From Planctomycetota bacterium (GTDB lineage Bacteria; Planctomycetota; UBA1135; JACQFD01), in assembly GCA_016200225.1 (NCBI GenBank), contig JACQFD010000026.1, positions 62,001-126,000 of the forward strand: a stretch of DNA of 64,000 nt, given 5' to 3'. The position numbers were made by a program, and so were the translations under genes. The notes below the pieces were generated by a model, which did not search any database, was not told the DNA's origin, and worked only from the letters and a program-made list of their open reading frames with translations. The first letter of the stretch is position 1. Every line of letters starts with the position of its first letter. Shown here one piece after another: positions 60,741-64,000 of the stretch.

Positions 60741-62216
60741 CTAATTTTCCGCCGGGAAGAATCCGTGCTTTCTTAAGTAATAAGCGAGGTTGCGCGCGTC
60801 GATCCCGAGGAGGCGCGCGCATTCGGCGCGCCGCCCGGCGCTGCGCGCGAGGGCCTCGTGGATGAGCTGCCGCTGAAACTCCTCGGTTTTCGATCTTAAT
60901 ATATAATCCCCCTCCAACGGTATACTAATATTATCGCGGGCGCCGGCCGGGGCCGGTTGGGGCGCCGGAACGGAAGCCGGTTTTCGCGATTCTTGCGATT
61001 CGGCGGCGGCGGGCGGAACTCCCGACGCGGCCATCAATCCGCCCTCGAGCACCATCGCGACCGATTCGGCATGTATAATATTCTCTTCTGTTAAAATCGA
61101 AGCGTGTTCGAGCACGTTGCGGAGTTCGCGCACGTTTCCCGGCCAGTCGTGCCGATTTAATACTTCAATCGCGCCCGCGTCGCAGCGCCGCGCGGGTCCG
61201 CCGTCGCGTCTCGCGATCTGTTGTAAAAGATGCGACGTCAAATCCTCCAAATCCGCTTTTCGCTCGCGAAGCGGCGGAACCACGATCGGGAGCACGTTCA
61301 AGCGAAAATATAAATCTTCGCGAAACGTGCCGGCCTTCAACCGCGCGGCCAAATCTTCATTCGTAATCGCGATCACGCGCACGTCGGCGCGGCGCACGCG
61401 CGCGTCGCCGACGGGCGTGTATTCGCCCGATTCGAGCACTCTTAACAATTTCGCCTGCGCGTCGAGCGCGAGCGTTCCAACCTCGTCGAGCGCGATCGTG
61501 CCGCCGTGCGCGGCCGCGAAGTGTCCCTGCCGGTCTTCCGTCGCTCCCGTGAACGAACCTTTCTTATGTCCGAACATTTCGCTCTCGAAAAGCGCCTCCG
61601 CGATCGCCGCGCAATTGACTCGAACGAACGGCCGCCGCGCGCGCCGGCTCCATTTGTGAATTTGCAATGCTAACAATTCCTTTCCGGTCCCGCTTTCGCC
61701 ATATAACAAAACGCGCGCGTCGCTCGCGGCGGCTCTTCGCGCGAGCGCGAGCGCGTCGCGCAGGACTTTGCTCGATCCTACAATTTCCGCTTGCTGCGAT
61801 TCCTCGCCGACGGCCGCCCGCAGGCGGCGCACTTCCTCGACAAGCCCGCGGTGCTCGACCGCCCGGCGCACGATCGCTAACAATGCGTCCGGATCGACCG
61901 GTTTCGATAAGAAATCGAGCGCTCCGGCCTTCATCGCCTCGACCGCGTGGCGCAGCGTGCCGACGCCGCTGAAAACGATCGCGGGCACGTTCGGACGTTG
62001 GTCGCGCACCAATCCCAGAATTTGTATCGCGTCGCCGTCGGGGAGTTTCAAATCCGTGAGAATCGCGTCGATTTCGACTTCGGATCTTAAACATTGGGCG
62101 GCCTCGCGCACGCTCGCGGCGCGCACGACCGCGTAACCCTCGGATTCGAGAAGTTGTGAAATCGAATCGAGCACGAACGGCTCGTCGTCGATCAGTAAAA
62201 TGTTGGATTCATTCAT
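60741..62216 (-). CDS. Sigma-54-dependent response regulator (NtrC family)
   Basis: 491 residues. Receiver domain 1-120 with phosphoacceptor D55 (ILTDLKLP) and the switch Lys in FLSKPVDP. AAA+ domain about 145-380: Walker A GESGTGKE, sigma-54 contact loop GSFTGA (a conservative variant of GAFTGA), Walker B TIALDEVG, and arginine fingers near FREDLYFRLNVLPI. After an Ala/Pro-rich linker, a Fis-type helix-turn-helix (RRAECARLLGIDARNLAYYL). It activates sigma-54 promoters when phosphorylated by the kinase encoded just upstream, with which it overlaps by one base. Target genes not identified. Confidence 0.95.
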   Translation of the reverse strand: MNESNILLIDDEPFVLDSISQLLESEGYAVVRAASVREAAQCLRSEVEIDAILTDLKLPDGDAIQILGLVRDQRPNVPAIVFSGVGTLRHAVEAMKAGALDFLSKPVDPDALLAIVRRAVEHRGLVEEVRRLRAAVGEESQQAEIVGSSKVLRDALALARRAAASDARVLLYGESGTGKELLALQIHKWSRRARRPFVRVNCAAIAEALFESEMFGHKKGSFTGATEDRQGHFAAAHGGTIALDEVGTLALDAQAKLLRVLESGEYTPVGDARVRRADVRVIAITNEDLAARLKAGTFREDLYFRLNVLPIVVPPLRERKADLEDLTSHLLQQIARRDGGPARRCDAGAIEVLNRHDWPGNVRELRNVLEHASILTEENIIHAESVAMVLEGGLMAASGVPPAAAESQESRKPASVPAPQPAPAGARDNISIPLEGDYILRSKTEEFQRQLIHEALARSAGRRAECARLLGIDARNLAYYLRKHGFFPAEN

Positions 62217-63118
62217 TACGTCACGGGAATTGTTATAATAAAGCGCGCGCCGCGCGGCGCGTCTTCATAACGAATCGAACCGCCGTTCGCGCGGGCGAGG
62301 TTATTACAAATCCATAGGCCCAGGCCCGTGGATCCCCGCCCGCTGCGAAAAGGCTCGAAGAGTTTTTGTTTCATTTCGGCGGACACGCCCGGGCCGTCGT
62401 CGCGAACCTCGACTTCGACGCGTTCCGCCCCCGCCCGCCGCGCGCAGAGGCGGATTTCGCCGCGCCCGCCGAGCGATTCGCGGGCGTTCAACGTTAAATT
62501 TAATAAAATCCGCTCGATCGCGGACGCGTCGACGAAAATCGGCGAAACCCCGCCCTCGATTTCCGTTACGAATCGTATATTTACAAATCGCGGATCCTGC
62601 TCCAGCGCTTTTTCGACGGAATGCAACAAATCGCCGGGCGACACCGTCACGCGGCGCGGCGGAGAGGGATTCGCCGCATCGAGCACGTCTTTGGTCAGTT
62701 TTTCGATCTTTTGAAGCGCGGCTCGAATCGCGGCCGTGTGCGCGCGTCGTTTTTCGGCATCGCCCGTCTCGCGTTCGAGCAATGCAAGATAACCATTCAC
62801 GCCCTGCAGCGGATTGTGGATTTCATGCGCGATCGCCGCCGAGAGCCGGCCGACTTCCGCCAGGCGCGCGGCATGTTCCATTTCGGCGGCGACGAGTCGA
62901 TCCGCTTCGAGGCGCCCGTGCCGAACGGACATTCTAAATAATAACAATCCGGCGCCCCCCGTCGCGGTCACGGCAAGCGTCGTTGCGGCGATCACCCACG
63001 ACTCAAGCGCCCGCGAGCTGCCGGTTTCGGCAAACGTCGAGAATCCTACTAAAATCTCGAGCGCGACAGCGATTAGCATTCCGGCGGCTATCGCAATATG
63101 GCGTTCGCGGGGTTTCAT
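62216..63118 (-). CDS. Membrane sensor histidine kinase (NtrB-like)
   Basis: 300 residues. Two transmembrane helices (IAIAAGMLIAVALEILVGF and WVIAATTLAVTATGGAGLLLF) enclose a very short periplasmic loop of about 12 residues. H-box SAAIAHEIHNPLQGVNGYL with H98, N-box LLNLTLNARESL, G1 DDGPGV and G2 STGLGLWI are intact. The tiny loop argues against a soluble periplasmic ligand; it may sense the membrane or work with a partner. It is the cognate kinase of the adjacent regulator. Its ATGA overlaps the end of an unassigned open frame. Confidence 0.94.
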   Translation of the reverse strand: MKPRERHIAIAAGMLIAVALEILVGFSTFAETGSSRALESWVIAATTLAVTATGGAGLLLFRMSVRHGRLEADRLVAAEMEHAARLAEVGRLSAAIAHEIHNPLQGVNGYLALLERETGDAEKRRAHTAAIRAALQKIEKLTKDVLDAANPSPPRRVTVSPGDLLHSVEKALEQDPRFVNIRFVTEIEGGVSPIFVDASAIERILLNLTLNARESLGGRGEIRLCARRAGAERVEVEVRDDGPGVSAEMKQKLFEPFRSGRGSTGLGLWICNNLARANGGSIRYEDAPRGARFIITIPVT

Positions 63119-63256
63119 TCGGCCGGATTCGGAATGTCGGCTTCATAAGTGATCGCGGTCGCGAATGCGAGGAATTCCCAAACGACGATTCGCGACGACC
63201 CGCCGTGAAACGCAAGCGAACCGACGTCGCGCGTTTGCTCGAAAAACCGCGCGCGA

Positions 63257-64000
63257 TCAGTGCGCGTCGGCCGTGAAATCCGATGCCTGCACCCGGAGCG
63301 CCAGTTTTTTGGAATATTTACCGACGGTGGCTTGTTGAACCTTGATCCACGTTTTTGCCGTGACTCGCTGCACGAACTCCACGACGCGGTTCTTTTGTAA
63401 TCCTAACATTTTCCGCCATTCGTAATTGAGTTCGCAGATGAGCCATTCCGTGAATAACATATACATGACGAGGTAAATTCTCGTCACGAGCGCGGTCGGA
63501 ATCTTCGAAAGCGCGGGGGCGAACCGGTAAAGCCACGGGAAACGCACGACGATTGGGAAAAGATGATGTAAATTCTCCGACCAGCGCGCGTGCTTCAGTT
63601 TTAATATCGAATTTCTATTAAATCGCGGGTTGAATTCGGCCGCCTGGTCGAGAAGTCCCATCTCGCGCGTCATTTCGTTAATATCCGTTTCCGGGTAGGC
63701 CTGCATGATCGACACGAGCGGATGGTCGACTTTGGCTTCGATATTTAATTTTAACGTATCGAGATCGTCTTCGAAGGTCCCGCCCGGAATCGCGAGAATA
63801 TTCAACGATGTCAGGCGGATGCCGGCTTCGCGGATGTAGCGAGCCGAATTGGTAAGATGGTGTCGCATCGTTCCCTTGCGCAGCACTTCGTTGCGCAGAC
63901 GGTCGTTCGCGGCTTCGAAAGCGACGCGCGCGCTGACGCAACCCGACGTTTTTAACAGTTTCGCGACTTTTTCGGTCAGCAGATTCGATTGTAATATTAC
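63257..64000 (-). CDS. Radical SAM protein, probably B12-binding type (partial, N-terminus outside window)
   Basis: The frame enters at 64000 and ends at the TGA at 63257-63259; at least 247 residues are visible. The sequence around TSGCVSARVAFEAANDRL, NEVLRKGTMRHHLTNSARYI, EAGIRLTSLNILAIPGGTFE and MQAYPETDI is the second half of a radical SAM TIM barrel as in BchE-like B12-radical SAM enzymes (the K-x-T and IxGxPGET-type motifs). The CxxxCxxC cluster would lie to the right. A helical C-terminal region with aromatic residues (FTEWLICELNYEWRKML) follows. Substrate unknown; it is upstream of the two-component genes. Confidence 0.8.
   Translation of the reverse strand, partial: VILQSNLLTEKVAKLLKTSGCVSARVAFEAANDRLRNEVLRKGTMRHHLTNSARYIREAGIRLTSLNILAIPGGTFEDDLDTLKLNIEAKVDHPLVSIMQAYPETDINEMTREMGLLDQAAEFNPRFNRNSILKLKHARWSENLHHLFPIVVRFPWLYRFAPALSKIPTALVTRIYLVMYMLFTEWLICELNYEWRKMLGLQKNRVVEFVQRVTAKTWIKVQQATVGKYSKKLALRVQASDFTADAH

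Overview
The window is a GC-rich, densely packed bacterial chromosome segment. It most likely comes from the PVC superphylum and probably from Planctomycetota. The clearest pointer is a small basic protein at 35405-35743 that begins MSIHRSL and contains FGLPKVR, a family I know from Planctomycetes, Verrucomicrobia and Chlamydiae. Also consistent are two ECF sigma factors of the planctomycete/acidobacterial type paired with large Ser/Thr kinases, many secreted FG-GAP proteins, an ASPIC/UnbV lipoprotein, and a PilM-plus-secretin cluster that resembles the pilus locus described in Akkermansia. No rRNA, tRNA, CRISPR array or transposase gene was seen. The lineage call is inference.

Layout. 1-4.5 kb: four minus-strand glycosyltransferases, the last running off the left edge. 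4.6-10.1 kb: plus-strand hrpB, a TMEM175-type channel and malQ. 10.1-22.6 kb: a region of visibly different composition. It holds a giant secreted subtilase-like FG-GAP protein whose catalytic His is Tyr, an ECF sigma/kinase pair, an orphan Phd antitoxin, and a two-gene cassette of secreted beta-propeller proteins bounded by a 171-bp direct repeat copied from the end of a glycosyltransferase gene. 22.6-35.2 kb: a long minus-strand array for an ABC-exported surface polysaccharide (Wzm, Wzt, four glycosyltransferases, two PIG-L deacetylases, a GHMP sugar kinase), headed by queE, der and a lipoprotein gene. A degenerate histidine-kinase-like gene sits inside it on the opposite strand. 35.4-42.7 kb: small basic protein, membrane protein, ASPIC/UnbV lipoprotein, RlmI-type methyltransferase, TPR lipoprotein, persulfide dioxygenase-rhodanese, Hsp20.

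43-53.5 kb: a minus-strand operon of family-4 uracil-DNA glycosylase, a PilM-PilN-like fusion, a PilO-like protein, a membrane-anchored protein and two tandem paralogous lipoprotein secretins, closed by a clear intrinsic terminator. 53.5-60.7 kb: a membrane TPR protein, a Ser/Thr kinase with WD40 repeats, and a second ECF sigma factor divergent from that kinase. 60.7-64 kb: an NtrB/NtrC-type two-component pair behind the 3' part of a radical SAM gene.

The themes are envelope building (polysaccharide synthesis, deacetylation and export; pilus-type secretins; secreted FG-GAP proteins) and elaborate signalling (two ECF/kinase modules, a sigma-54 activator, a degenerate kinase). Many adjacent genes share 4-nt ATGA or GTGA start/stop overlaps, so operons are tightly coupled. 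An unexplained feature of the whole window is that the GC-rich genes are punctuated by recurrent AT-rich words such as TTACAA, ATATTA and TTAAGA, which come from strongly context-dependent choice of the Leu codon TTA.
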